Positions 6,082-6,268 of a DNA stretch of 6,268 bases are shown here, piece after piece (position 1 is the first letter of the stretch; each line of letters begins with the position of its first letter). Source of the DNA: Bacteroidales bacterium (GTDB lineage Bacteria > Bacteroidota > Bacteroidia > Bacteroidales > UBA4181); contig JAISDP010000065.1 in NCBI GenBank assembly GCA_031264715.1, positions 1-6,268 of the forward strand. The letters are read 5' to 3'. Position numbers and translations under genes: made by a program. Under the pieces are notes generated by a model that saw nothing but the letters and a program-made list of their open reading frames with translations, was not told the DNA's origin and ran no database searches.

Positions 6082-6198
6082 ATGAAGACAGTAAAATATC
6101 TCTGGCAAGTGGCATATGCACATACAATAGCATATTTTCTGGCAGGATCGTTCGCTCTTGTTGCGTTCAATTACAGGGAACACATAAATATAAAGTAA
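6082..6198 (+). CDS. Small single-pass membrane protein, or start of a frameshifted membrane gene
   Basis: A 38-codon frame too short for routine calling. The product begins M-K-T-V-K-Y-L-W, has one hydrophobic segment at about residues 9-29 containing A-H-T-I-A-Y-F-L-A-G, and ends N-Y-R-E-H-I-N-I-K. Basic residues at the start predict a cytoplasmic N-terminus. The start is supported by the TATCTTTG box 60 bases upstream; no Shine-Dalgarno site is seen. I do not recognise a named family. It could also be the first segment of a longer multi-pass protein: after the TAA at 6196-6198 the +1 frame, open from 6194, encodes a hydrophobic stretch ending I-I-R-T-I-V-I-Y-L-K-K at the window edge. That would mean a frameshift or decayed gene. 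The original frame is also open after its stop, so the sequence here cannot decide. Confidence 0.45.
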   Translation: MKTVKYLWQVAYAHTIAYFLAGSFALVAFNYREHINIK

Positions 6199-6268
6199 AG
6201 ATCCTTTTCAGGATTCTGGATTACCCGCACAAAACATTATAAGAACCATAGTTATTTACCTAAAAAAG

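Noticed and set aside
6199..6217. Terminator hairpin after the small plus-strand ORF
   Set aside because: The stem is 4-6 bp with a wobble or bulge and has no following T-run.

Overview
The window looks like chromosomal DNA from a member of the Bacteroidota, most likely order Bacteroidales. Three things point there: promoter-like TAnnTTTG / TTTG boxes instead of E. coli-type boxes, few Shine-Dalgarno sites, and a set of SurA/PpiC-type proteins and an OstA-like protein whose sequences fit that phylum. I could run no search, so the taxonomic call is inference from family resemblance.

Layout. Bases 1-5758 are one tightly packed minus-strand gene train. In transcription order it holds guaB (IMP dehydrogenase, complete), a 521-aa parvulin-type periplasmic protein, a 290-aa SurA-like lipoprotein whose start overlaps the previous stop, a 445-aa SurA with two parvulin domains, and the first 117 codons of an OstA/LptA-like protein that runs off the left edge. 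Junctions are 34, -11, 53 and 84 bp and none shows a convincing terminator, so a single operon led by a promoter near 5781-5813 is plausible. Bases 5759-6081 separate guaB from a divergent plus-strand promoter and a 38-codon membrane ORF at 6082-6198, which may be a true small protein or the start of a frameshifted gene. This spacer is filled by an array of short perfect hairpins with a repeated GGGTGTAAA linker.

How the genes fit together. The three central genes are extracytoplasmic folding factors, and the last gene belongs to the lipopolysaccharide-transport family, so the train reads as an outer-membrane assembly operon (E. coli likewise places surA next to lptD). guaB, a cytoplasmic purine enzyme, leads it and may tie its expression to growth. 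By motif inspection, several of the parvulin domains lack one or both conserved histidines, so the set may work mainly as chaperones.

The most unusual non-coding signal is a family of 7-bp-period tandem repeats at three operon junctions (279-340, 392-433, 4269-4289). One array lies inside the ostA coding sequence and supplies the hydrophobic core of its signal peptide. Because 7 is not a multiple of 3, any change in unit number would shift the reading frame. I see no mobile element, CRISPR array, tRNA or rRNA, and nothing that is clearly a new multi-gene system.
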